From: Amycolatopsis sp. MtRt-6
GTDB taxonomy: Bacteria > Actinomycetota > Actinomycetes > Mycobacteriales > Pseudonocardiaceae
DNA length: 64,000 bases
Reading direction: 5' to 3'
Assembly (NCBI RefSeq): GCF_017308975.1
Contig: NZ_JADWPD010000018.1
Coordinates: 62,001-126,000 of the forward strand
The translations under genes were made by a program, and so were the position numbers. The notes beneath the pieces were generated by a model. It did no database searches, had not been told where the DNA came from, and worked only from the letters and a program-made list of their open reading frames with translations. Below are positions 35,149-44,379 of this stretch, piece by piece (positions within the stretch are counted from its first letter, which is position 1; every line of letters starts with the position of its first letter).

Positions 35149-35708
35149 GCGCCGGTCCCGTAGACGCGCTTGCAGGTCGCGGACTCGCTGAAGGCCAGGT
35201 CGAGCTCCGGATTGGCCTTGAGGTCCTTGATCGGGCCTTCGGGATCGGCCAGCTTGCCCATGGTCGCGTCGGCTTCGGAGATGACCTGGCGCAGGCTGGG
35301 CTGGTCGACCACTTTCGCCTGCTCCATCTTGGCCTTGGTCTCGGCGAGCTTGCCCCGCGTCTCGGTGAGGTTGCCGGTGGCTTTGTCCACAACGGACTGT
35401 CCATCCGGGACGGGCGGGACACCGGCCGTGCGCAGGCCGCCCGCCATGTCCTCCAGTGCGGAACCGAGGCGGCCCAGGAAGTCCACCATCGCGTCCCGGG
35501 TCTTCGCCGGGTCGGCGTCGTCGACGGCGGGCGGCTGCGCCAGCTTCGCCGAGCCCGCCGCCACCCCGGTGCACACCTTGTCGGCCCAGGCGAGTGCCGC
35601 GGGGTCGGCGTGCCGTCCCGGGTCGGGCGGGGTGTCCGAAGCGCACGCGGCGCACGACAGAAGCGCGGCGGCCGCCATTGCGAGCACTCCGCTGTGCATT
35701 CTTTTCAT
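35145..35708 (-). CDS. Putative lipoprotein, unknown function
   Basis: A 187-residue exported protein. The signal peptide ends around LLSCAAC, giving one or two possible lipidation cysteines. The mature part is helical and charged, with a coiled-coil-like stretch (LTETRGKLAETKAKMEQAK) and cysteines at DKVCTG and ATCKRVY near the ends. ATG 35708; a second ATG three codons later is possible. It is co-transcribed with the lipase and overlaps its start, so a role in lipase folding or retention is possible but not shown. Confidence 0.68.
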   Translation of the reverse strand: MKRMHSGVLAMAAAALLSCAACASDTPPDPGRHADPAALAWADKVCTGVAAGSAKLAQPPAVDDADPAKTRDAMVDFLGRLGSALEDMAGGLRTAGVPPVPDGQSVVDKATGNLTETRGKLAETKAKMEQAKVVDQPSLRQVISEADATMGKLADPEGPIKDLKANPELDLAFSESATCKRVYGTGA

Positions 35709-36024
35709 GGGTTTCGAAGCTACGCGCCGCGGTTGTGCGCGAGCAAGAAGGGAATGGCCGGTTGGCACGTGCGTCAACATTCCGCTGCGGAGATTTGTTA
35801 CGCGCGTCAGCGGTTCGGTGATGCCTCTGTGCTGCGGAAACCATCCGTGTCCTGCTAGGAACCCGGGCCGGGTGGCGTGCCGGTGTGACAATTTGCGGTG
35901 CTTGTGTGGCCTTTTTACCGAAAGCCCTTGATCGGTGCCAGCCGTGCTCGTTAGCTTACGGTCCGGTCGCGATTCTCGAATAGCGGGCCGTTTCGTATCA
36001 CTGTTGATACACGGAAGGACCATC
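35709..36024. promoter_or_regulatory. Divergent promoter region
   Basis: A gap of 316 bases between the divergent lipoprotein and secreted-protein genes, with A/T-rich patches (TGTGACAATTTG near 35884, CTTTTTACCG near 35910). No gene is visible in it. The palindrome at 35995 and the GGAAGGA ribosome site for GTG 36025 are at its right end. Confidence 0.45.
35995..36010. promoter_or_regulatory. Perfect inverted repeat, operator candidate
   Basis: GTATCA and TGATAC around CTGT, 15 bases before the GTG of the secreted protein. It sits just in front of the ribosome-binding site, where a bound repressor would block transcription. The regulator is unknown. Confidence 0.4.
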
Positions 36025-37254
36025 GTGAGTCACCCAAGAGGCATGAAGAAAACGGTCGCGGCCGCCGCGGCCGCGGGTGCGGCGGGGCTCGTCGCCACCG
36101 CGCTCGTCGCCGGGGCGCAGACCAGCGCCGCCGACCCGATTTCGCTGACGCTGAACTACCACTGCACCTTCCCGCTGGTGGGTTCGCAGTCGCTGAAGGT
36201 GGTGATCAACACCGACCTGCCGACCACGGTGAACACCGGACAGCCGACCGGCGCGTTCGACATCAAGGCCGTGTCCACGATCAACGCGGACACCGTCAGC
36301 GGCCTGAGCCTGATCGGCGCCACGACCCTGGAGGGCACCGCCACCGCGAGCGCGACCGTCGCCGCGCCGAGCCTCAACCTGCCGGTCAGCGTGCCGATCA
36401 CGCTGGACAAGACGAACATCCCGGCCTCGGGCGAGATGACCATCAACGCCGCCGGCAAGACGCCGTCGCTGACGTTCACCCAGGCCGGCCAGGCGAAGAT
36501 CACCGTGGGCGACCTGAACCTCAAGGTCACCCCGCGCAAGGCCGACGGCTCGGTCACCGGCATCACGCCGGACGGCACGATCGACGCGCCCTGCACGCAG
36601 GACAGCGGCCAGAACAACACCCTCGCCACGATCACCATCAACGGCGGTGGCGGCACGACGACCCCGCCCACGACCACCCCGCCGGTCACCACGCCGCCGA
36701 CGACCACGTCGCCGGTGACGACCCCGCCCACGACCACGCCGCCGGGCGGGGGGATCAAGTACTCCTTCGGCATCACCGGGCAGACGGCGCTGAAGTCGCT
36801 CGGCAGCACGGCGCCGATCAGCGGCTCGTTCGACGCCGACGTCAACCTGTCGGCCAAGACGTTCACCGGCAACCTGCAGCTGAACCCGACGCACACCGAC
36901 TTCAAGCTGTTCGGCTTCCTGCAGGGCAGCTCGGACGTCAAGGTGGTCCAGAACGGCCCGCAGACCGGGGAGCTGGTGGGCACCGGCTTCAAGGCGCACA
37001 TCAAGTTCGACACGTTCCTCACCAAGGTCACCCTGTTCGGCATCCCGATCAGCACCGACCCGAAGTGCGGCACGGTCAGCCCGTCGACCAGCGAGATGAC
37101 CACCGGCCCCGATTTCGACCTGCTCAAGGGCGGCAAGCTTTCGGGCACCTACTCGCTGTCGGCGCTGCAGAACTGCGGCTCGTTCAACGACATCATCAGC
37201 GGGTTCGCGAAGAGCGACGGCAACTCGCTGGAGCTCGTGCTCGCCAAGAAGTGA
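36025..37254 (+). CDS. Secreted DUF6801-like two-domain protein
   Basis: Exported protein of 409 aa with the same plan as the protein at 13728. The signal peptide ends near TSAADP. Domain 1 starts LNYHCTFPLVG and ends with a Cys in DAPCTQ. A short TTPPTT-type linker (about 210-245) follows. Domain 2 has Cys in DPKCGTVSP and LQNCGSF. GTG 36025 has GGAAGGA six bases away; the later ATG 36043 lacks room for its own site. Probably a cell-wall protein; function unknown. Confidence 0.75.
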   Translation: MSHPRGMKKTVAAAAAAGAAGLVATALVAGAQTSAADPISLTLNYHCTFPLVGSQSLKVVINTDLPTTVNTGQPTGAFDIKAVSTINADTVSGLSLIGATTLEGTATASATVAAPSLNLPVSVPITLDKTNIPASGEMTINAAGKTPSLTFTQAGQAKITVGDLNLKVTPRKADGSVTGITPDGTIDAPCTQDSGQNNTLATITINGGGGTTTPPTTTPPVTTPPTTTSPVTTPPTTTPPGGGIKYSFGITGQTALKSLGSTAPISGSFDADVNLSAKTFTGNLQLNPTHTDFKLFGFLQGSSDVKVVQNGPQTGELVGTGFKAHIKFDTFLTKVTLFGIPISTDPKCGTVSPSTSEMTTGPDFDLLKGGKLSGTYSLSALQNCGSFNDIISGFAKSDGNSLELVLAKK

Positions 37255-37262
37255 CCGATCTG

Positions 37263-37293
37263 CCGGCCCCCGCCGCGCCGCGGCGGGGGCCGG
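37263..37293. terminator. G+C-rich hairpin between two secreted-protein genes
   Basis: A perfect inverted repeat with 15-base arms (37263-37277 and 37279-37293), CCGGCCCCCGCCGCG and its complement. It starts 9 bases after the stop of the gene at 36025. It lacks a T-run, as is normal in this group, and may attenuate read-through into the next gene. Confidence 0.6.
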
Positions 37294-37317
37294 TGCCATG
37301 CCCTGGAAGGAAAGCCC

Positions 37318-38382
37318 GTGCGGATCGCCCGGTCGTTGCTCGCCACCTGCGTGCTCGCTCTTGCCGGCACCGTCGCCGTCGCCACGCCCGCGCCGGCGTC
37401 GACGCCCATCGCCAAGAAGCTGGGTTTCACCTGCCCGTTCCCGTTGATCGGGCTGCAGAAGCTGGACGTGGAGATCAAGGCGGCGTTCGACGTGCCGGCC
37501 GCGCCCGGCGGCACCTTCACGACGGCGGACCTCGCGGTCGCGGTGACGGTGCCGGACAAGTCCACCCGTGGCCTGGCCCTGGTCGGCGCGGCGAGCATCG
37601 AAGGGACGGCGTCCGCAGGGGTGACGCTGGCCAACGGTCCGTTGACGCTGCCGCTCGGCCTGCCGTTGACGGTGGCGAAGACCGCGGTGCCGCCGTCGGG
37701 AGCGTTCACCACGAGCGCGTCCGGCACGGTCCCGCCCGTCCGGCTGCCGAACGCGGGAAAGACCACCCTCACCATCGGGAACTTCAGCACCCGGCTCACG
37801 CCGAAGAAGGCCGACGGCTCGTACACCGGGCTCGGCTCGTTCACCTCGGACTGCACGCTCGACCCGGGCCAGGACCCGGTGCTGCTGAGCTTCGACCTGG
37901 GCGGCGCCGCTTCGCACGACTACGGCGTCACGGGCTCGACGACGCTGAAGGCGCTCGGGGCGACCGCGCCGCTGGCGGGCGCCTTCGCGGTGCCGGCGTT
38001 CACGGCGGCGTTCGACCGGACGCGGGCGGAGTTCAAGGCGTTCGGGTTCGTCCCCGGGACGGCCGACCTGCAGTTCGGCCCGGACGGCCCGCAGGCGGGC
38101 GAACTCGGCGACGGCGGGTTCGTCGCGCACGCGAAGCTGGCGCTGGCCGTGCCGCAGGTGACGCTGTTCGGCCTGCCGGTCGCCGACGCGGGGTGCCGGG
38201 CGAGCGCGCCCGTCCCGGTCGACCTGCGGACCGGGCCCGGCTTCGCCCTGGCGACGGGCGGGCCGGTCACCGGGACGTACACGATCCCGCCGCTGACCGG
38301 GTGTGGCGCGTTCACGGCGTACTTGAGTTCGCTGCTCCAGGGCGGAGGGAACACGTTCGCCCTGACGTTGACCGCGCGCTGA
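37318..38382 (+). CDS. Secreted DUF6801-like protein without linker
   Basis: Exported protein of 354 aa. A signal peptide ends near APAST. Domain 1 has FTCPFPLIGLQ and FTSDCTL. Domain 2 follows directly, with Cys in DAGCRASAP and LTGCGAF and GGGNTFAL near the end. The Thr/Pro linker of its two larger relatives is missing, so the domains lie side by side. GTG 37318 has GGAAGGAAAG upstream. It follows its paralog on the same strand and is likely a tandem duplicate. Confidence 0.75.
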   Translation: MRIARSLLATCVLALAGTVAVATPAPASTPIAKKLGFTCPFPLIGLQKLDVEIKAAFDVPAAPGGTFTTADLAVAVTVPDKSTRGLALVGAASIEGTASAGVTLANGPLTLPLGLPLTVAKTAVPPSGAFTTSASGTVPPVRLPNAGKTTLTIGNFSTRLTPKKADGSYTGLGSFTSDCTLDPGQDPVLLSFDLGGAASHDYGVTGSTTLKALGATAPLAGAFAVPAFTAAFDRTRAEFKAFGFVPGTADLQFGPDGPQAGELGDGGFVAHAKLALAVPQVTLFGLPVADAGCRASAPVPVDLRTGPGFALATGGPVTGTYTIPPLTGCGAFTAYLSSLLQGGGNTFALTLTAR

Positions 38383-38416
38383 CTGCCGCTCACCTCCGGC
38401 GGGTAGAGGTGGGGGA

Positions 38417-39754
38417 ATGCGCCGAACCGCTGTGGGGACTCTGGTCGTTGTCACGCTGCTCGCCACCGCCGCGCCCGGGGAGGCGGCCGGCCTGAGCCGC
38501 GACCCGGTGACGGTGATCCACGACCGGGACCACGCCCTGCACGTCCTCAACGGCGGCGCGACCGACGACGAGCTGACGCTGCGCACGCAGACGCTCGCGT
38601 CGAGCGCGTGGGCGTTCTTCCGGGGCACGTCACCGCTCTTCTACCGCGACCTCGGCAAGCTGCCGCCGTCCGCGTACGCGACCGCGGGCGGTGACGTGTG
38701 GCTGACCGGCGACGCGCACCTCGAGAACACCGGTGCCGATCGCGGCGCCGACACCGAAGCGCAGTTCGCGATCACCGACACCGACGACGCCTGGCGCGGT
38801 TCGTGGACGTGGGACCTGCGCCGCGAAGCCGTGTCGATCGTCCTCGCCGGCCGGGCCGGCGGCCGCAGCGCGAGCCGGATCGCCACCGACGTCGACACGC
38901 TCGTCGCCGAATACGCGCAGTGGATCGCGAAGTTCCACGGCACCGACGACGAAGCGAGCTGGCGGCTCACGTCGGGCAACACCTCCGGCCTCGTCGGGGA
39001 CCTGATCGACGAGGCCGCCGGCGACAAGCGGGCCGACCTGCTCGCGAAGTGGACCACCGGCGGCCACTTCAAGGCCGATCCCCGGCTGCAGGCCGTTCCG
39101 GAGGCGACACGCACCCAGCTCGCCGCCGCGGTCGCGGCGTACCGGACCACCGCGGGCAAGCCGCTGAAGGCCTCCGAAGCCGTCGTGAAGGACGTGCGGC
39201 GGCGAATCGGCGCGGGGACCGGCAGCCTCGGCCGGTTCCGCTGGTACGTCCTCGTCGAGGGCACCACGACGAGTACGTCCGACGACCGGATCCTCGAGCT
39301 CAAGCAGGAGGTCGACCCGGCGCCGAAGCCGCTCGCGCCGAACGCGACCACGCTCATCGGCGGACAGCGTCCGGCGCTGGCGTTGCGTTGGCTGGCGAAC
39401 CAGTCGGACCCGCTCGCCGGCTGGGCGAACGTCGGGAGCACCGCGGTGCTGGTCAAGGAGAAGTCCCCGTTCGCCGAAGACCTGAAGATCGGCGACCTGA
39501 CGACGTCGGCGAGCTGGGACGACACGGTCCGGGACATCGGCAGGCTCCTCGCCGCCGCGCATTCCCGCGCCGACCAGGACATCGCCGGCACCGGGCTCAC
39601 CTACTCGGCGGACGCGGCGATCGACGGCGCGATCACGTCCGTCACCGGGCTGCAAGCCGAGACCCGGGCCTTCGCGGCGAGCTACGCCGACCAGGTCACC
39701 GGCGACTGGCAGGCGTACGTCACCGCGAAGAACACCGGCCGCCCCCTCTTCTGA
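38417..39754 (+). CDS. Secreted DUF2252 family protein
   Basis: A 445-residue DUF2252 protein, recognised by FFRGTSPLFYRDL and GDVWLTGDAHLENTG and by the kinase-like layout of the family. It has an N-terminal signal peptide (about 1-23, ending GEAAG), whereas many DUF2252 proteins are cytoplasmic. The role of the family is unknown. ATG 38417 has a GGTGGGGGA ribosome site. It lies 34 bases after the upstream secreted protein gene and may be co-transcribed. Confidence 0.78.
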   Translation: MRRTAVGTLVVVTLLATAAPGEAAGLSRDPVTVIHDRDHALHVLNGGATDDELTLRTQTLASSAWAFFRGTSPLFYRDLGKLPPSAYATAGGDVWLTGDAHLENTGADRGADTEAQFAITDTDDAWRGSWTWDLRREAVSIVLAGRAGGRSASRIATDVDTLVAEYAQWIAKFHGTDDEASWRLTSGNTSGLVGDLIDEAAGDKRADLLAKWTTGGHFKADPRLQAVPEATRTQLAAAVAAYRTTAGKPLKASEAVVKDVRRRIGAGTGSLGRFRWYVLVEGTTTSTSDDRILELKQEVDPAPKPLAPNATTLIGGQRPALALRWLANQSDPLAGWANVGSTAVLVKEKSPFAEDLKIGDLTTSASWDDTVRDIGRLLAAAHSRADQDIAGTGLTYSADAAIDGAITSVTGLQAETRAFAASYADQVTGDWQAYVTAKNTGRPLF

Positions 39755-39759
39755 ACGGC

Positions 39760-40116
39760 TCAGCGGTCCCGGAACATCACCGTGAACCCGGCTCCGGAAA
39801 GGACCAGCGCGGCCAGGAACAACCCGCCGTGCACCACGTTGCGCGTCACGACGTCGCCGACGAGCTGCGCCACCAGGCCCACGATGCCGAGCCCGCCGAC
39901 GACCGCCAGCACCACACGAGCGCCTCGCAGCCCCCGGTACGCGCCGTGGACGAGCAGCGCCCAGAGGCCGGCGCAGAGCGCGAACACGAGCACCGCGACC
40001 GGCAGCGGGACGGCTCCGGTGATCGCCGTGTGGCTGCCCGTCAGGCGGCCGGCGAGCGTCCCGAGGAACCAGCACGCCGTCGCACCCCACCAGGCGAGTG
40101 CGGCTGACCGGGCCAT
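39760..40116 (-). CDS. Small four-helix membrane protein
   Basis: A 118-residue protein made almost entirely of four hydrophobic segments (about 5-25, 38-58, 68-88 and 95-113). It has no recognisable family motif. It is convergent with the DUF2252 gene, whose stop is six bases away, so both stops share a small terminator space. Codon use is normal for the window. Confidence 0.6.
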   Translation of the reverse strand: MARSAALAWWGATACWFLGTLAGRLTGSHTAITGAVPLPVAVLVFALCAGLWALLVHGAYRGLRGARVVLAVVGGLGIVGLVAQLVGDVVTRNVVHGGLFLAALVLSGAGFTVMFRDR

Positions 40117-40308
40117 TCGCGCAGCGTAGGCGCGTTATGCCCGGTTCCGGCACGCAAGTCACCCGAACCGTTATCGACCCGGTGTCACATCGGGGTGCTA
40201 TAAAACGCTACCCCGGTGGGACCGGTTTCGCGGCCGTAGGCGTCGCCGGTGCCGCTAGGGTTGATCGTCTGGATGTCTGGCTCAAGAGCAGCCGAACGGG
40301 AGACGCCG

Positions 40309-41511
40309 GTGACCGCCGCGCTCGACTCATCGTGGGATCCCCGCACGCGCCTGCGGGTGCTGCTGATCGAGGACGACGACGGCGACGCGCTGCTGGTCGA
40401 GGAGATGCTGGCGGACACCGCGGTGCCGTACGCGCTCGAACGCGTCGAGACCCTCAAGGCCGCGCTCAGCGGCCCGCTCACCGCCGACTGCGTCGTGCTC
40501 GACCTGCAGCTCCCCGACGCGATGGGCCTCAACGGGCTGACCAAGCTCGGGCAGCACGCGCCCGGGGTCGCGGTGGTCGTCCTGACCGGGCAGCACGACC
40601 AGGCCACCGGCGTGGCCGCGGTCGCCGCCGGTGCGCAGGACTACCTCGTCAAGGACCAGGTCGACGGCCCGCTGCTGGTGAAGGCGCTGCGCTTCGCCCG
40701 CGAACGCAAGCGCGCCGAGCAGGTCGAGCAGCAGTTCCTCCAGCAGCAGCTGCTCGCGCGGGAGAACGCGCGGCTCGAACGCGGCCTGCTGCCCAGCCCG
40801 CTGCTGCGCGACCCGCACCTCGACCTGGCCGCCCGCTACCGGCCCGGCCGCAACGGTTCCCTGCTCGGCGGCGACTTCTACGACGCCATCGAGCTCGCCG
40901 ACGGCACGGTGCACATGATGATCGGCGACGTCTGCGGCCACGGCCCGGACGAGGCCGCGCTCGGTGTCGCGCTGCGGATCGCGTGGCGCTCGCTCGTGAT
41001 GGCCGGCCTGCCGATGCCCGACGTGCTGAGCATGGTCGAGCGGGTCCTGGTGCACGAGCGGATCGAGCCGCTGTTCGCCACCGTCTGCATGGTCGTCGTC
41101 GCGCCGGACCGAAGATCCCTGCGCCTGTCGCTGGCCGGGCACCTGCCGCCGCTGCTGCTCACCCCCGGCGACGGGCACCTGCTTTCCGGCGAGCGCCTCG
41201 GCGTCCCGCTCGGCGTCGTCGAAGGCGCGAAGTGGGACTCGCTGGAAGTGCCGCTGGAGCCGGGGTGGTCGCTGCTGCTCTACACCGACGGCGTGTTCGA
41301 GGGCCGCGTCGGCGCCGGGTCCGAGCGGCTGGGCCACGAGCGGATGGCCGCCCTCGTGCTCGACATCCAGCACGAGACCGGGCTGCACGGCCGGGCCCTG
41401 CTCGACGAGCTGATCGCCCGGGCCGAACGGCTCAACTCCGGTCCGCTCGACGACGACGTCGCCCTCGCCCTGCTCCGCCACGACCCGGAAGCCGCCGCCG
41501 ATGAGCAGTGA
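40309..41511 (+). CDS. Response regulator fused to PP2C/SpoIIE phosphatase (RsbU-like)
   Basis: Two-domain signalling protein of 400 aa. A receiver domain (about 12-130) has acidic residues in LIEDDDGD, the phosphorylation Asp in VVLDLQLP and Lys in YLVKDQ. A linker helix joins it to a PP2C-type phosphatase (about 180-395) with GGDFYD, IGDVCGHG, YTDGVFEG and DDVALAL metal-binding motifs. GTG 40309 has a CGGGAGA site; the in-frame ATG 40273 and GTG 40249 are possible. It overlaps the histidine kinase gene. It probably dephosphorylates an anti-anti-sigma factor such as the STAS protein nearby. Confidence 0.87.
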   Translation: MTAALDSSWDPRTRLRVLLIEDDDGDALLVEEMLADTAVPYALERVETLKAALSGPLTADCVVLDLQLPDAMGLNGLTKLGQHAPGVAVVVLTGQHDQATGVAAVAAGAQDYLVKDQVDGPLLVKALRFARERKRAEQVEQQFLQQQLLARENARLERGLLPSPLLRDPHLDLAARYRPGRNGSLLGGDFYDAIELADGTVHMMIGDVCGHGPDEAALGVALRIAWRSLVMAGLPMPDVLSMVERVLVHERIEPLFATVCMVVVAPDRRSLRLSLAGHLPPLLLTPGDGHLLSGERLGVPLGVVEGAKWDSLEVPLEPGWSLLLYTDGVFEGRVGAGSERLGHERMAALVLDIQHETGLHGRALLDELIARAERLNSGPLDDDVALALLRHDPEAAADEQ

Positions 41512-43063
41512 CGCACCCGGCCGGCCCATCCGCCGCAGCCTGGCGCTGCTCGCCGTCGTCGAGACCGTGCTGCTGGTCGCCGCGCTGGTCGCCGCCGGGG
41601 TCGCGCTGAACAACCTCACCGCGGCCCGGACCCACCTGCTCGACGTGATCGCGCCGCAGCGCCTGGCCGCCACCCAGCTGTCCACGGCCTTGCTGAACCA
41701 GGAAAGCGGGGTCCGCGGCTACCAGCTCGGCCGGCAGCCGGCGTTCCTGGTCCCCTACACCGACGGGGTCCGCGCGCAGGCCGACGCGGTCGCGCAGCTG
41801 CGGCAGCTCGGCGCGACCACGGGCACCCGGATCGGGGACGACCTCGACGCCGTGGTCCGGGCGGCCACCGCCTGGCAGGCCGCGGCCGCCCCCACCATCG
41901 CCCCCGGCGCGCCCCCGGTCACCGCGGACCAGGTCGAACGCGGCCGGACGCTGTTCGTCGACGTGCGCCGGGCGCTCGACACCCAGCTCGACCACCTCAC
42001 CGTGATCCGCGACGACGGCCGCGCCGAGCTGAACGCGGCGGCGAGCTTCCTCAACGCGATGTTCGTCGCCGTCGCCGTGCTGGTCCTGCTGCTGTTCGCG
42101 ATGCTGCTCTTCGGCCTGCGGCAGGTCATCACGAGACCGCTCCTGCGGCTGGCCGGCGAGGTCCGCCGCGTCGCCGACGCGGATGTCCACCACCCGGTGC
42201 ACGGGAGCGGGCCGCGCGAGATCGCGCAGCTCGGCGCCGACGTCGAGGCGATGCGGCAGCGCATCCTCGACGAGGTCGCCGAGCTCGAGCGGGCGCACGC
42301 GCTGCTGGACCGGCGCACGCGGGAGGCGGAGCAGTCCACCGCCCTGCTGGACCGGCGCACGCGCGAGCTGGAGCGGTCCAACGCCGACCTCGAACAGTTC
42401 GCCTACGTCGCTTCGCACGACCTGCAGGAGCCGCTGCGGAAGGTGGCCAGCTTCTGCCAGCTGCTCCAGCGGCGGTACCAGGGGCTGCTCGACGAGCGCG
42501 GCGAGCAGTACATCGAGTACGCCGTCGACGGCGCGAAGCGGATGCAGACCCTGATCAACGACCTGCTGGCGTTCTCGCGGGTCGGCCGGAACCCGGGCGA
42601 GCACGTCGTGGCCGACGCGGGCGCGCTGGTCGACGACGCCATCGCGAACCTGGAGGTCGCGCTCTCGCTGAGCGGCGGCAAGGTGAGCCGTGGCGACCTG
42701 CCCGAGGTGCGCGTCGAGCCGGCGCTGCTGACGGCGGTGTTCCAGAACCTCATCGGCAACGCGCTGAAGTTCAAGGGCGAGGCGCCGCCGGAAGTGCGGG
42801 TCACCGCCGAGCGCGACGGCGCCGGCTGGGTGTTTTCCGTGGTGGACAACGGGATCGGCATCGACGCCGAGTACGCCGAACGGGTGTTCGCGCTGTTCCA
42901 GCGGCTGCACACGCGCTCGGCGTACCCGGGCACCGGCATCGGGCTGGCCCTGTGCCGCCGGATCGTCGAGTACCACGGCGGCCGGATCTGGCTCGACACC
43001 GAGGCCGAAGCCACGACGTTCCGCTTCACCCTGCCGGCTGTCGAAAGCGAGGGGACCGCATGA
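41501..43063 (+). CDS. CHASE3-domain sensor histidine kinase
   Basis: Membrane sensor kinase of 520 aa. Two helices (about 15-35 and 185-210) flank an outside CHASE3-type domain ([18 protein letters not shown]). HAMP and coiled-coil follow, with a short internal duplication ([11 protein letters not shown] then [11 protein letters not shown]). The phosphoacceptor His is in [14 protein letters not shown]1 and G2 boxes are [18 protein letters not shown] and GTGIGLALC. It overlaps both neighbours and most likely phosphorylates the receivers encoded beside it. Confidence 0.88.
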   Translation: MSSDAPGRPIRRSLALLAVVETVLLVAALVAAGVALNNLTAARTHLLDVIAPQRLAATQLSTALLNQESGVRGYQLGRQPAFLVPYTDGVRAQADAVAQLRQLGATTGTRIGDDLDAVVRAATAWQAAAAPTIAPGAPPVTADQVERGRTLFVDVRRALDTQLDHLTVIRDDGRAELNAAASFLNAMFVAVAVLVLLLFAMLLFGLRQVITRPLLRLAGEVRRVADADVHHPVHGSGPREIAQLGADVEAMRQRILDEVAELERAHALLDRRTREAEQSTALLDRRTRELERSNADLEQFAYVASHDLQEPLRKVASFCQLLQRRYQGLLDERGEQYIEYAVDGAKRMQTLINDLLAFSRVGRNPGEHVVADAGALVDDAIANLEVALSLSGGKVSRGDLPEVRVEPALLTAVFQNLIGNALKFKGEAPPEVRVTAERDGAGWVFSVVDNGIGIDAEYAERVFALFQRLHTRSAYPGTGIGLALCRRIVEYHGGRIWLDTEAEATTFRFTLPAVESEGTA

Positions 43064-43500
43064 CGGAGGCACCCGCCCCGATCGACATCCTGCTCGTCGA
43101 GGACGACCCCGGTGACGTGCTGATGACCCGGGAAGCGTTCGCGCACCACAAGATCCGCAACCCGCTGCACGTAGCGGAGGACGGCGTCGAGGCGCTGCGG
43201 TTCCTGAAGCGGGAAGGGCCGTTCGGGAGGGCGCCGCGGCCGGGGCTGATCCTGCTCGACCTCAACCTGCCCCGCAAGGACGGCAGGCAGGTGCTCGGCG
43301 AGATCAAGCAGGACCCCGCGCTGTGCACGATCCCGGTGGTCGTGCTGACGACGTCCGAAGCGGAGGAGGACATCCTGCGCAGCTACGAACTGCACGCCAA
43401 CGCCTACGTCACCAAGCCGGTCGACTTCGAGAAGTTCGTCGAGGTGGTCCGGAAGATCGACGATTTCTGGGTGACGGTGGTGAAACTCCCGCCCCGGTAG
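43060..43500 (+). CDS. Stand-alone response regulator (Rcp1-like)
   Basis: A single receiver domain of 146 aa with no output domain: acidic pair in LLVEDDPGD, phosphorylation Asp in LLDLNLP, Thr in VVVLTTSE, and Lys in [10 protein letters not shown]. Proteins of this size and sequence act as phosphate carriers for CHASE3 or phytochrome kinases. The ATG overlaps the kinase stop. Confidence 0.88.
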   Translation: MTEAPAPIDILLVEDDPGDVLMTREAFAHHKIRNPLHVAEDGVEALRFLKREGPFGRAPRPGLILLDLNLPRKDGRQVLGEIKQDPALCTIPVVVLTTSEAEEDILRSYELHANAYVTKPVDFEKFVEVVRKIDDFWVTVVKLPPR

Positions 43501-43534
43501 CCGTTTGGCGGGGAGTGCGGCACGATGGGAGGCC

Positions 43535-43891
43535 GTGACCCCTTCGACGCCGGACCTGCCCGCAACCGACCTGGCGGTGACGCTCGACTGGCGTGGCCGG
43601 GCCGCCGTGTTGGCCGTGGCGGGGGAGATCGACCTGGTCAGCGCGCCGGAGTTCGGGGAAGTCGTCGACGTCGTGCTGGCCAGCGGGCCGGAGAAGCTGG
43701 TGGTCGATCTGCGCGAGGTGACGTTCTTCTGCTCGGCGGGGCTGCAGGTGCTCGCGGCGGCCCACCGCAGGCTGGCCGAGCGCGCGTTGTGCGTGGTGAG
43801 CGATTCCCCGGTGACGTCCGGCCCGTTGAAGACGACCGGCCTCGACACGTGGATCGGTGTCCACCCGACCGTCGACGAAGCACTCACATGA
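43535..43891 (+). CDS. STAS-domain anti-sigma factor antagonist
   Basis: A 118-residue anti-anti-sigma protein. The phosphorylatable Ser is in FFCSAGLQVL, and the N-terminal strand reads VLAVAGEIDLVSAPEF. GTG 43535 has GGGAGG very close before it (two bases), so the true start is uncertain; TTG 43505 is in frame but has no site. It overlaps the RsbW-like kinase gene. When dephosphorylated by the PP2C protein it should bind the kinase. Confidence 0.82.
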   Translation: MTPSTPDLPATDLAVTLDWRGRAAVLAVAGEIDLVSAPEFGEVVDVVLASGPEKLVVDLREVTFFCSAGLQVLAAAHRRLAERALCVVSDSPVTSGPLKTTGLDTWIGVHPTVDEALT

Positions 43892-44283
43892 CGCCGGAAC
43901 CGTATCGCTGCCACGGAGTACCGGCCTCGCCGGACGCCCTCCGCCGTCTCCGGCACGACCTGATGGCATGGGTACTGGCGGCGGGGGTCGACGCGGACCG
44001 GGCGGGCGACATCGTGCTGGCCAGTTACGAGGCACTGGCGAACGTGGCCGACCACGCGTACGACAACGCGGAGCCCGGCGTGGTCGACGTCGACGCCGCG
44101 GTGCGGCCCGGGCGGCTCGAGGTGGTGATCACCGACCACGGCCGGTGGCGCACCCCGGTGCCGGACCCCCGCCCGGTTTCGTTGCGGGGCCGGGGGTTGC
44201 TGTTGTTGCGGGCGAGTGCCGACCGCGCGGACATCGCGTCCGGTGAGCAGGGCACCGTGGTGACCCTGACCTGGGACCTCTGA
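43888..44283 (+). CDS. RsbW-like anti-sigma factor kinase (HATPase_c)
   Basis: A 131-residue GHKL ATPase of the RsbW/SpoIIAB type. The N box is EALANVADHAYDN, G1 is ITDHGRW, and G2 is LRGRGLLLL. It would phosphorylate the STAS protein or hold a sigma factor; no sigma factor gene is in the window. It overlaps the STAS gene stop. It ends five bases before a family B palindrome. Confidence 0.85.
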   Translation: MTPEPYRCHGVPASPDALRRLRHDLMAWVLAAGVDADRAGDIVLASYEALANVADHAYDNAEPGVVDVDAAVRPGRLEVVITDHGRWRTPVPDPRPVSLRGRGLLLLRASADRADIASGEQGTVVTLTWDL

Positions 44284-44287
44284 CCCG

Positions 44288-44374
44288 AGCGCCCCAATGT
44301 GGCCTTGGTTGCGTTCAACGCACCCAAGGTGGCCTTCGGTGCGTTCAACGCACCGAAGGCCACATTGGGGCGCT
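44288..44374. repeat. Family B palindromic repeat (second copy), bidirectional terminator
   Basis: An 87-base element with the same perfect 19-base arms (44288-44306 and 44356-44374) as at 29449, and internal copies of GTGGCCTTCGGTGCGTT. It exactly fills the 96-base gap between the convergent RsbW-like and phosphoesterase genes, with five bases left on each side. Termination of both is the likely role. Confidence 0.85.
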
Positions 44375-44379
44375 TCGGG

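Noticed and set aside
35383-35391. Perfect DnaA box TTGTCCACA, possible origin
   Set aside because: A single box inside a coding region, with no cluster, no A/T-rich zone and no dnaA or dnaN nearby.
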